Source: Psilocybe azurescens
Lineage: Eukaryota; Basidiomycota; Agaricomycetes; Agaricales; Agrocybaceae
Reading direction: 5' to 3'
Length of the DNA stretch: 33,893 nt
NCBI GenBank assembly: GCA_023853785.1
Contig: JAJIRX010000917.1
Location: forward strand, 1 to 33,893
The notes beneath the pieces are model-generated. The model saw only the letters and a program-made list of their open reading frames with translations. It did no database searches and had not been told where the DNA came from. Shown in pieces: positions 18,061 to 27,384 of the stretch; position 1 is the stretch's first letter; each line of letters opens with the position of its first letter. Position numbers and translations under genes: made by a program.

Positions 18061-20826
18061 GCCGCTGGGCGACCTGGTGCAGCCGGTTGCATCTTCATCC
18101 AAGGCAAAGATAGCGGCTCATGAGTCTCTCGAGACAACGCTGAACGACGAAAATGACGAAGAGGTGCTCGAGAAGAGACGATGTCCGTACCTAGCAAGTT
18201 GTCCACGCTCGTGGCTGCGAGCTCTAAACAAGTTGAAACACAAGAATCTCCCAAATGCGTCGTTGCTGCTGCTGCTGCCACCTCCATCACTGCCGACACC
18301 GACGCCCGAAGCTCGCTCCGCCACCTCCAAAGCATCCAAGAAAACGGCTGCTTCTTCCAAATCGAAATCTACAACGGCTACCACGTCTAATGGCACCCTC
18401 CGTCGGCAGCGCACCGTGAAACCTCCCTCAAACTCTTATGAAAACGATGTCGTTCCTGAAACCGAGGCAGAGGAGTCGCAATCGCAATTGCCGTCCAAAC
18501 CCAAATCGAAAGCATTGGATATAGACCTGCCCGCTCCGGAGCCAACGACGTACTCTACCCTTCTGCATCCGCTGCTGCCATCGACGCCCGGAGGCAGAAG
18601 CACTACTCATCTCCCTCTTGCCGAACCAGCGTAGTCGTTGCCTGAGAGCATCTCCGAAGTTATGGACTCTGCCCGGTATCCCAGCTCGAAAATCATCATG
18701 CACGAGGAGCATGAAGATGTGCCCATGGATGCTATAGAGGACTTTGATTCTCCTGAGAACCCGGCCAAGCGTGCAGCAGTGCCGCCCTCACGAAGGTCGT
18801 GGGCGGGCAAAGAGAGGCAGAAGGAGAGCACGGAGGAGATATGGGAGTCGGATATTGTCAAGAGGGGCCAGGAGATTGCGGAGGCTGTGAAGAGGCGAGC
18901 TGCCGCTTCCGAGGCAGGGAGTCCAGCTGCAGCGTCCGAAGAGGACGCTTGCTGAGATTCGCGCGAGTCGCAGCCGGAGCGCGAGCAATGTCAGCAACGC
19001 CAATGTCAACGCCAGCGAACCGCGACCGGGCACGACGGGTCTTGTCCAGGAGACGATTGTGGAGGAGGAAGATGAGGAGATGCGGGATCTGTGGACTGCC
19101 GCCGTCCCTCCTGCTTCAGGCCCACGCACTGCACTGGAAGACGATAGTGCGACTCTGCGAGAGATGGAGGAGGCGTATGTCGATCTCAGCGGGGGTGCTG
19201 GGGACGATGATATCGCATGCTGGGGACGCGCCAGTTCCACCTCACATCGCCTTGCGAAAGGAGGAAGAGGAATTGACTCAGGATGCCATGCAGGGCATGA
19301 TGGATGATATCCAGTTCCAGACTTCTAAGTCGTCGTCGGAGAATGCTGTTGCCCAACTTGTTCTCGGATCGGAAGTAAGCAACGATGGCTCGGAGGGTAT
19401 CCCGAAGGTATGCAATTCGCGCATTCGTTATTTGTTAATTTGACTCCGACGTTGATTTTCCTGTTTGATTTGCGCATAGATCTTTGTGCAGGATGCTAGT
19501 CGACCTGCCTCCCCCTCGCCCGTATTCGGAGGATGGTTCCCAGCTAGGATGCGATACGACCAGATCTCGTTCTCGGTCGCAAACCCCGGCTGTGGTCCCT
19601 CAAACAAGCAAGGGCAAAGGCAAAGGCAAAGGCAAGGCGACGACCTTGGATGTGGGCTCGAATAAATCCAGCAGAGCGGGCTCTCTTGCGCCACCGAGGC
19701 AAGCGTCTCTCTCGCCGGTTAGTACTTTTGACTATCAAAATTTCCAGGTATGCTCAATGGTTTGCATACGATGTTTATTAGAACGACCGCATTGATGAGG
19801 ATGTTCACAATCGTCTCAATGCTGCCCTCGCGTTGGTTGAAACAAAATCTCAAGAGCTTACGAGGCTTGAAGCTGAACTAGTCTCTCAACGAACCAAGAG
19901 CTGAAGATGAGGTGGACAAACTCAACACAGATCTAAAGAGCAAAAGGAGCGTATCGATAACATGACTACACTGGCTGCCAAGGACCAGGCCGAATGGGAA
20001 CAACGAATGGCGAACGCCGATGTGAAGAGCAGCCAGCTCCTTGCAGAGAAGGAGGCGGAGTGGGAGGTGGAACGGGCGCACCTAGTCGCTCAAATTGAAG
20101 CTGCTACAAACAGTAAAGCCAGCGCAGAAAAGGATCATGATTTCTTCCGAGAGCAATACGCCCAAGCCTCAGGATATGTCTCTTCCGTCCGTGACGACAA
20201 CAAGGACCTTGAAAAGCGCGTCAAGATCGCTGAAGACCAAGCACAGTCTGGTGTTGCTCTTATCAAGGCCACTTTCAAACTGCAGCGTCAAGAATCTCGA
20301 AACCGATCTGAAATCGTGGCAGAGGATGGCGGAATTCTTGATTGAGAAGGACAGACGCACAGACAACGATGAGATCAGGCGTCGTGCTGCAGAGCACCCG
20401 GAATTGGCTTAGCTGCGATCGGCAAAGACGGTCTATTGACATATTGGGAGTGCAACTCGACGAGTTGAAGGAAGAAACGGAGAGGAGGAACTGCGAGTGG
20501 TCAGTAGACAAAGCAGAGCTCCAGCAATGGAAGAAAGAGACAACTAGGCTGCACGTCGAGCTGAATGAGGCTATGACCAAACTCGATAGAATTGGGCGAT
20601 CAGGCGAAGACGATCAAAGCGGCGATGCAAATCATAGTGCGAATGAATTCGTTTATTGCTGTCAATGGAGAACCTACGATGGAGTTGAAAGTACTTCATG
20701 TCGCAAAGTCTTTTCAACTATTTCTGTGCGTTTTTTTTCTATCTTGCTCTTGCTGACACTTATGTGCTCTTTTGTTAGGATCTGGAGCAGCATCTACTTT
20801 CTGGAGGACATCTTCACCATACTTAA
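18061..20826 (+). CDS. Coiled-coil protein with C-terminal zinc-finger-like motif, probably decaying
   Basis: I do not recognise the protein. The N-terminal half is Ser/Lys/Ala-rich and disordered (VPSKLSTLVAASSKQVETQE, TLRRQRTVKPPSNSYENDVV). It continues as DAIEDFDSPENPAKRAAVPP and RSWAGKERQKESTEEIWESD. Then come TQDAMQGMMDDIQFQTSKSS and, after intron 19408-19479, DASRPASPSPVFGG. A long charged coiled coil follows (19960-20560; LLAEKEAEWEVERAHLVAQI). The end, after intron 20726-20778, reads CRKVFSTISDLEQHLLSGGH, where paired Cys and His resemble a degenerate C2H2 finger. Stops and frame changes occur near 18310, 18632, 18955, 19200, 19550, 19900, 20340 and 20410. The start could be 18061 or the ATG at 18181. 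The first part lies antisense to the edge of the PWP1 fragment. Confidence 0.5.
20726..20778 (+). other. Last intron of the coiled-coil gene
   Basis: GTGCGT..GTTAG, 53 bases with a T-rich tract. Splicing yields STISDLEQHLLSGGHLHHT and a stop at 20824-20826, completing the Cys/His motif. Confidence 0.65.
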
Positions 20827-21311
20827 CTTATTCCCCATGTTGTGTTTTATCTCATTCATATTAGGATTCATTTTGCGAACGTTCGGATACCCCTCAAGGA
20901 AGATAGTGTGGATAGTGTGATTGTGAAATCGCTGGCCAGTAATGGCTTCCTCATTTCTGACTAAACCATTTTATTTTAGTCATCGAACAAGCCTCAAAGA
21001 CACCTCAGGGTTTTAAAATTATCGTGCAATTGGAACTTCTTTTGCCGTCGGACTCCGGGCAAGTCGATTCTCGCTCTTTTCCCAACTTATTTCTCCCACT
21101 AAGATCTAATTTAATATTTTGATTGGTCATGCAATAAACACAAATGACTATGGGAGCCTGGCCCGGATGGCCATCCGCTCACTTTCGTCATGTTCGGCCC
21201 TGTGGATTGACTATATAGATCCTGCGAAGCCAGAACTGATAAAAGCCCATTTTTACTTGACCACAGTCTCACAGACTATCACTTGAAGCATCACTCCTAC
21301 AGATAATCGAC
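20827..21311. promoter_or_regulatory. Spacer with putative promoter of the aldo/keto reductase
   Basis: TATATAG at 21212-21218 stands 94 bases upstream of the ATG at 21312, in a plausible place for a TATA box. The start context is AATCGACATGGCTG. Nothing else is recognised in this 485-base spacer. Confidence 0.4.
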
Positions 21312-22059
21312 ATGGCTGAAGTTTCAGAGAGGCAGTTCAAAGTCCCTTACGGTACGTATAGCCGGAAGGCGATACCTTATACCGATTCTCAGATTATAGT
21401 GTTTAGTTCGTTTGGGCAATTTCGGCTTGAAAGTCTCGAAAATCATTCTCGGAACAATGCAATACGGCACGTCAAAGTGGGTCGATTGGGTTCTGGACGA
21501 GGAAGCCGCCTTCGAACACATCAAAGCAGCGTGAGTTTGCATAACTTGTAATATAGGATTAACACTCATCTGTATGATTTTTAGCTACGAAGCAGGAATC
21601 CAGACATTCGATACTGCAAATGTGATTTTTTCCTATCTTCGTTTGTTGGCTTCAATTGCTTATGTTGCCTCCCGCCATATTACAACATCTAGGTATATTC
21701 CAATGGACATTCAGAAATTATTCTAGGAAAAGTGATCAAGAAATTGAACTTGCCTCGAGATGAAATTGTTATTATGACCAAGGTGGGTAGACATATATTG
21801 TTCTTTGGTAATAAATTTTTTAAACTTCAACACAGCTCCACGGGATTGTAACTCGTGAATTCGGTGTCAGCTTCTGGGGGACTGGAAACAAGGCCGATGC
21901 TCATGGTTATGTCAATCAACATGGTCTCAGTCGCAAGGTGTGTACTAAAGTATAGGCACAGAACATGAGACCGGTCACTAACGTTAGAATAGCACATCTT
22001 TGAATCAGTGAAACACAGCCTTGAACGGCTTCAACTTGACTACGTCGATGTCTTACAAT
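21312..22059 (+). pseudogene. Aldo/keto reductase, truncated 5' part
   Basis: NADPH-dependent oxidoreductase family (VersiCol-type fungal aldo/keto reductases). Six exons: 21312-21351, 21407-21530, 21585-21621, 21693-21782, 21836-21937 and 21993-22059. Spliced reading: PYVRLGNFGLKVSKIILGTM, SKWVDWVLDEEAAFEHIKAA, then YEAGIQTFDTANVYSNGHSE, with the family's catalytic Asp (FDTAN) and Tyr (VYSNG). IILGKVIKKLNLPRDEIVIM is followed by TKLHG, the conserved Lys region. ESVKHSLERLQLDYVDVLQ ends where relatives continue CHRFD. All exons are frame-clean. After donor GTAAG at 22060 the expected next exon is absent: from about 22110 the DNA is the antisense PWP1 fragment. So roughly two thirds of the enzyme is missing, including the C-terminal cofactor site. 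Confidence 0.8.
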
Positions 22060-22109
22060 GTAAGAACAAGTTTTGGCGTAGGAACTGACCATTGACTGTC
22101 AGACTTTAG

Positions 22110-22990
22110 GCCTTTGTCTCGTCTGGTTGGCCGAGGATGGATGATGGGTACATGGCCTCGAGGACGTCTAGCGACCAGATCTCGATCTCTGGGTCAAGCG
22201 TGCCAATGTTGATGTATTTTCCAAACCCAGACGTGTTAGGACCGTGCTGTGCGTTGGAGGAAGATGAGGAGGGAGAGAAATCGAGCCATTCGAGGCAAAG
22301 AGGGAAATTGGGCAGCATGAGATCATGGTGGGCGTATAAATTTTCTTGTGACTACGTCGTAGACGTAGATCTCAAGCTGAGAAATCTCGTCTTCAGTTTT
22401 GGCGATAACGATGAGGTTGTCTGTGGGCAGAACTTCTAGTTCTTTACGCTCGCCGTCGTCTTGCTTGAAAACAGGTCGTTGAGTTTCAGAGGAGCAAAGA
22501 GAGAAAAATAATATACATCTTTGAGGGTAATGTAAGGATCTTCTTCGTTGTCCTTGTAGTATGTCAATCCCTTGATATTACTGAAAGGACCGGCGGCTAA
22601 GAAAAAAGAAAAAAGCAACAGAATCAAAATTACCAACTGTTATTGCACGCAATCAAAATCTAATTGCTCACCGGTGGTTTGCGCATCATTGTCATGGTCA
22701 TCCAGATTGTACTCTGCCAGGTCGTCTGCCTTTGATTTTGGGATAGCAGCAGAGTCGACATCCATAGCTTCATCGTCCTCACTAAATTATGAAAGGAAAA
22801 AAAAACAATTAATTGCTCAAAAATCGACAGACATTTTGCGTACTCTACCCAATTGTCCTCATCGTCCTCATCCGCATTATCATCAGCCTCTTCACCCTCC
22901 CCGCCCTTTCCCATTTCCTGAGCAGCCAAATGAGCGCGTTCCAATTCGATCTCGCGCATCCTCGAGCTCGATCCGGGCAATGGCGTGGCT
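22110..22990 (-). pseudogene. PWP1: PWP1 N-terminal fragment
   Basis: From the right: ARIELEDAR in one frame, then EIELERAHLAAQEMGKGGEG and an acidic stretch ending DEDNW. An intron (GTAGAG..TTTAG, about 22851-22785) leads to EDDEAMDVDSAAIPKSKADD and LAEYNLDDHDNDAQTT. A second intron (about 22672-22600) leads to AGPFSNIKGLTYYKDNEEDP and YITLKD. A third (about 22530-22478) leads to ERKELEVLPTDNLIVIAKTE and DEISQLEIYVYD. After one frameshift come HHDLMLPNFPLCLEWLDFSP and TLDPEIEIWSLDVLEAMYPS, then LGQPDETKA. This is the classic PWP1 N terminus including its first WD repeat. The first 20 or so residues and everything after DETKA are missing here; the next recognisable piece is at 17760-18045. 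Confidence 0.8.
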
Positions 22991-23166
22991 TTGGCTACCA
23001 AAAGCGGAGTAAGGATGCAACGACAGTGAAGAAGTGCAGCGCAATCGAGAATTAAGCTTAATATTTGCTGTTGTTTTACTCTCAAGCCCCAGAACATAAA
23101 ATCTGGTCTCTTTGAACCTACCAGCTATCTTCAACTCTTACAACAACCATCCTAATATCTCTCATT

Positions 23167-23800
23167 ATGTATGATTCACTCGACACAGATCTGGCCATGA
23201 CGATTTTCTTCTACAAAGAAGACTTTCCCTCCTACACTCCGGCATCCGTTACCAAACTATTCAACAAAGTTATTCTCCCCTGTCTCAAGCTTGGAGAGGA
23301 CGACTTCTCGTCGTTGATGTTCGCCCCAAGAAAAAAGTCCAGGAAAGGCTCGAGGGAGGTCGAAAAGGCTACAAGGGAGGTGAGGAGGGAGTGGAAACTG
23401 AGGAGGGAGATATAGGGCAGGGAGATGAGCGTAACGATAAGGACGAGGACTCAGAACAGAGGTTCAAGTCCATGTTTTGTTGGAGTCAATACGAACTCGT
23501 GCTAAGGTGAGTGAACTCCTTGAGTCGTGTGTGCGAGCAATATCGTTAATCGGTACTTACAGGTCGAGCCACTTACTTGTTCTCGATGGACAGTTTGAAT
23601 CCCTGCAAGTAGAAATTATCGATTTTGCACATAACTATGTGCAATCTGCTTGTGTATTCCCTGCATACACCGGTTTGAGACCCATTTTCGTGCATGACGA
23701 TGCGTGGATCATCGAGAAAAGACTCTTGGGCCGTACTCGTTTCCGTAAAGTTCGTGAGTCCGTTTGCTATTCACAGCCCCAATATTTATTTCCATTCTAG
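23167..23800 (+). CDS. Unrecognised protein, possibly partial
   Basis: The ATG at 23167 (context CTCATTATGTATG) gives TDLAMTIFFYKEDFPSYTPA and SVTKLFNKVILPCLKLGEDD. A frame change near 23335 continues into a Gly/Glu-rich charged linker (ERNDKDEDSEQRFKSMFCWS), with the exon ending QYELVLR. Intron 23507-23562 (GTGAGT..TTACAG) follows. Downstream, one frame stays open to 23800 (FESLQVEIIDFAHNYVQSAC, FPAYTGLRPIFVHDDAWIIE). I recognise no family. The upstream 100 bases on the plus strand are the natural divergent promoter region shared with PWP1. The gene may be a remnant. Confidence 0.4.
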
Positions 23801-24545
23801 TGTTTATCTCTAGGCAGGGATACAATATATCTCATTCTTCAATATCTTGCAATCCTCCGCTATTTTCTGTTATCCAAGTATATAGTCGCTTTGATGTTGT
23901 CTGATGTTATCCATCTTCTTGCACCAATGTACATAATATATTGTAAATATCATATGCCTAATGTACTCCTAACTTTCATTTGAAAGATGCGTCTCGCACA
24001 ACATGTGTGTCATGTGGCTTTGGAAAACATATCATTTGAGATAATATTTTAGCTGGCTTACAGCAGTAACATGCTTACAAGCTAAATTAATTCATGATTT
24101 GCAAAATAAAAATTTTTAAATCATCTATCGGATCCGAGAACTTAGTTGAAATTTACTCTAGGAAATAAGTTGAAATAAATTCTTGGAGCAAATATTGGAA
24201 TTGAGTGCAGATTAGATTTGAACTATTTCTTGACATAAAATCTTAGAGTAAATTGTAATATTTAGTTAAACTTTTACTCATGATCAAAATTTATATAAAT
24301 TCTTAGATTTTATAAGCCAATGTCCGCAGTGTTAGTTGGAATGGGTTTAATATGGTTTAAAATATTTGTTTGAGATTGTTGAAGCAAAAGAAATTTAATG
24401 GACACAGAATATAGAGTGCTGTGTATAAATATTTGTGTATTTGTTCAGTGTTATTGACTGAGTATATATAATCTGACTATGAAGATGCTGTGTGCCTCCA
24501 TAGTGGGATGGAAGAGTGCAACCCCAACAAGCTGTAGAGCAGGCT
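23801..24545. other. AT-rich stretch without genes
   Basis: No frame longer than a few dozen codons occurs. Between 24120 and 24320 a loosely repeated phrase (AAATTCTTGG / AAATTCTTAG with GAAATTTACTC) recurs, suggesting old tandem duplications. It is probably a decayed transposon or simply intergenic. Confidence 0.5.
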
Positions 24546-24552
24546 GTGAAGT

Positions 24553-24864
24553 AGGGGGTGAGCTGTGCTCATCCCCCTCCCACACATTATATTAGGAGGT
24601 GTGAAGCAAGGGGGGATGAGCGCAGCTCATCCCCCAAGAGTGTCTGCTATTATTATTATTTTCATGAGACATGGAATGTCAATAAAATAGGGGGGATGAG
24701 CGAAGCTCATTCCCCACCAAGATATAATAATTGTAATTGGTATTATTTATTTTTCAATGAGGAGGCACAGGGCGCCCGACAAAGCGGGGGTCTGGGGGCG
24801 CAGCCCCCAGCGAAGCTGTTGACCCTGCCGTGAAGCACAGGGGGTGAGCGAAGCAAATCCCCCC
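24553..24864. repeat. Cluster of six short GC-rich hairpins with three-base loops
   Basis: Hairpins: 24553-24578; 24611-24635 (perfect 11-base arms, loop GCA); 24691-24715 (one mismatch, loop GAA); 24792-24810 (perfect 8-base arms, loop GCA); 24808-24818 (4-base arms, loop GAA); 24840-24864 (imperfect, loop GAA). All arms close on a G-C pair around the loop, so the centres read GCGAAGC or GCGCAGC, or GCTGTGC in the first. Four share the arm GGGGGATGAGC or a one-base variant. The cluster sits just beyond the 3' side of the minus-strand retroelement. Confidence 0.8.
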
Positions 24865-25291
24865 GACGTAGCAGCGGGTCATAAAGCTTGTTTATATATA
24901 ATTGCTCACGGACGGTACGTTCGAGTCACGTGCAATGCCGAGCACTGCGGCTTTGTAATCAGCGAGTCTAGAGCTTTCAAGTAAGTCAGATGATCTGAGG
25001 AGGCGGAATCTTGTGATTCCGTGTGGTTGGGTGAAAGTGACTACCTAGGTTTCAGGTCACGTGATCCTACGCGACTTGAAGTTGAGACACGACGCCAGAC
25101 GTGTTACGTCGTGGTCAGCTTATGTAGTCACCTTGAGCATGTGTTGTAGTGTAGTTGACTCACTAGTAAGAGGCCAGAAGGAGACCTTTAAGTGTCTACA
25201 CCTATTTGAGCTTTATAGCTTACAACAGAGACTTAAAGGGAATGAGGCCTTGAAGTGATCACCCAACGATATAAAGAGGCAAATAGATATA
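24865..25291. other. Spacer beyond the retroelement's 3' end
   Basis: It may contain the terminal non-coding part of the tyrosine-recombinase element, but I could not identify its terminal repeat. GGCGGAATCTTGTGATTCCG at 25002-25021 contains a short inverted repeat (GGAATC/GATTCC). No gene is supported. Confidence 0.45.
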
Positions 25292-26316
25292 TTAAACAGA
25301 CGGAGAAGCATTGTGTAACTCGTGATAGGACTCCATGGTGGCAGCCACCTGTGCTGCGCGATCAGCGTTGAAAGAGCCTGTGATAAACAAGGATAGAATG
25401 CCTTCAATCTGATGCCAATATTCAAGAAAGGCCTTGGATCGCCATCGCCCCTGCACTGCAACAATGTCAGGGTGTGTTCCTCGTAGAAGTAGCTCAGTGG
25501 CACCGCCCGATACGGAAGGCATGACCGGCCATCTTGGGAAGACCTTTGACGAACCATACGCGCTCACAGTGGGCAAGGAAGGCAGACTTGGTCAGAGGCG
25601 ACCAACCCTCACCCATGCGGTATGAAAAGTAAGGGGCTGTCTCGGGAAGGCCTGTGTTGGCGGCGAGATGGTTGAGCAGGGGCGGCGAGAGGGTCAGAAG
25701 GGTCGCCATTCGATGTGATAATGATGTCTGCGCCGACAAAATGGGTGGTTTTAGACCATGGGATGTGGAAGTGCGCTGAATTGACACCACTGGGACTGCG
25801 ACGGAGGATGGTAGGTGCATTACGTGCGACGTGTTTGGCAGGATCGAAGCTATGTAAGGAAGGTATTGTGAGCTCGCCTAACTGGCAACAAGACCAGAAG
25901 GCTACGCACGCCAATGCCCACACCGCAGCATTGAGTGGACTGCTAGGATCAAGCCCCACCTTCAGCGCATGCATATGAGCTAGGGTCACTGGAGGACGCT
26001 TGTCACGGCGAGCAGAGGCAGGCACCAGCTTCGCGCACACCAGCTTTGGCGATCCGAAGGGCATTATCACCATGCCAGGGTGCACCGTTGAGGGAGTGCC
26101 AAAAATGCAGGCCAGCGAGCCAATTACCCAGGCAGCTGAGAGATTCTTTCCCGGCGGCCTTAGCGACAGAGAAGGCGCACAAGAGCGATTCCGAGGCAGG
26201 CATGCGAGCCACCTCGGGTATGTTGCGATCGTCGCAGTATTGTGTAAACGGAGCAGGCCCGCACCATAACTCCTACGTGTGACCATGTCTAATGAGGCGA
26301 GCTGGACCTGCAGCAA
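25292..26316 (-). pseudogene. Tyrosine recombinase of the retroelement
   Basis: Reading from the right: TRRSYGAGLLR, then in another frame NWLAGLHFWHSLNGAPWHGD (the SAM-like N-terminal domain), then RRDKRPPVTLAHMHALKVGL and AFWSCCQLGELTIPSLHSFD. Next come HIPWSKTTHFVGADIIITS and FLAHCERVWFVKGLPKMAGH, then AFRIG. After a one-base insertion in a GGG run comes GGATELLLRGTHPDIVAVQG, then RWRSKAFLEYW. The catalytic set is R..HxxR..H/W..Y: HAFR and the tyrosine in FLEYW are present. At the first position the expected C-R-LGE is CQLGE (codon CAG, one G-to-A step from CGG). The enzyme is therefore inactive by both frameshift and active-site change. Confidence 0.75.
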
Positions 26317-26454
26317 GAAGTGGCGTCAGCTGTGCCAACCAGAGACACAACCGAAACGCCCGATGTACGATGGCATGTGGGGTAATCCATGCAATTAGTC
26401 GCTCAGTGGCCAGCACATGCAGACGGAATGGGGAGGGAAGAATAGTGTTGCCAA

Positions 26455-27260
26455 CTAACGGGGCACGAGGGCGGCGTGTCTGAAGAGCGTTGGGTGGAGT
26501 CCATGTGACACATGGAGGGGGGGGGAAGGAGGGGGCATATTGTCGGCCTGCCCCAAGGTGGCAGTGGGGTACGAGCCCATTGCGAGACGATAAAAGGTTG
26601 TATCAGACATGTTCGATGAAGCGAGCCAAGGCCTCCGGGAGCTCGAAGGTATATGATACTTGGTGTGAGGCAGGTCCGAGCTCACCTCGGGAGATGGGGT
26701 CCGCCAGATTAACCAGCGGAAGGGACGTATAAGAATGAAAGGTCGATGCCACAGGGCGGCGGCGATGACATTAGTGCGGCGAATACAAAGATTCACCTCA
26801 AAGTTACGCCCTCGACCCTTTTCCCAGGCGCCAATAACTCCTTGATTGTCGCTACGCAGAAGTACATGTTGATCGTGAAAGCCACCAGCATGCAGCGACA
26901 GGACAGCGAGCTCAACGGCGACAGCCTCAAGCCAGCCAATATCCCGACATGGACCCTGCCAGCCACGGCGTAGGCGCCAGGCATCCCAGAGTGGTTCGTG
27001 TACGAGGCCAATGCCCCACGATGTGGAGGCATCCACCCATAGGCCAAAATCCAGGACAGGCTTGTGCAGCTCCAGAGACCGGCGCCAACCAGGGACGGCA
27101 AGCTGCATCGACCACCACTTGAGATCAGAAATGACAGAGGCGGGGACGTAGCGATGGGCAAGACAGTGAGGGAAGTGTGATATCCAGTTTGATAAGTTGG
27201 ATAAGAAGGAAACGACCGGACGGGTAAACGAATGAGATGTGTGCCAGTACCCCATTGATC
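26455..27260 (-). pseudogene. RNase H domain of the retroelement
   Basis: LDFGLWVDASTSWGIGLVHE carries the first catalytic Asp; DIGWLEAVAVELAVLSLHAG the Glu; QHVLLRSDNQGVIGAWEKGR the second Asp; and, in a neighbouring frame, NLADPISRGELGPASH the last Asp. It follows the reverse transcriptase directly on the minus strand. Frame breaks lie near 26780 and 26720. The upstream part (PASVISDLKWWSMQLAVPGW) is the usual connection between the two domains. Confidence 0.7.
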
Positions 27261-27384
27261 TTCAAAGTATCTGCCAGCGGCTGCCTGCAAGTATTCGAAG
27301 TGATATACGAACGATGTCACTAAGGCCAGATAACGTAGCCGCTTCTCATCTGGCAGCGAGACTGACTTCTCCAGGATCATCCAG

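Noticed and set aside
17805..18335. 176-residue minus-strand open frame
   Set aside because: Only part of it is antisense-consistent with PWP1, and the PWP1 motifs lie in neighbouring frames; the rest is the shadow of the plus-strand coiled-coil gene.
22572..23012. Plus-strand 146-residue open frame with Ser-rich sequence
   Set aside because: It is the complement of the PWP1 N-terminal exons and introns, whose spliced reading fits a known family.
24120..24320. Possible AT-rich replication origin
   Set aside because: Only loose A/T phrases are present; nothing distinguishes it from decayed intergenic DNA.
24905..24970. tRNA-like phrases GTTCGAGTCAC and GGCTTTGTAATCAG
   Set aside because: They are in the wrong order and I could not build any cloverleaf on either strand; no A box lies at the right distance.
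26003..26483. Several plus-strand open frames with plausible composition
   Set aside because: All are shadows of the tyrosine recombinase on the minus strand, which shows family motifs.
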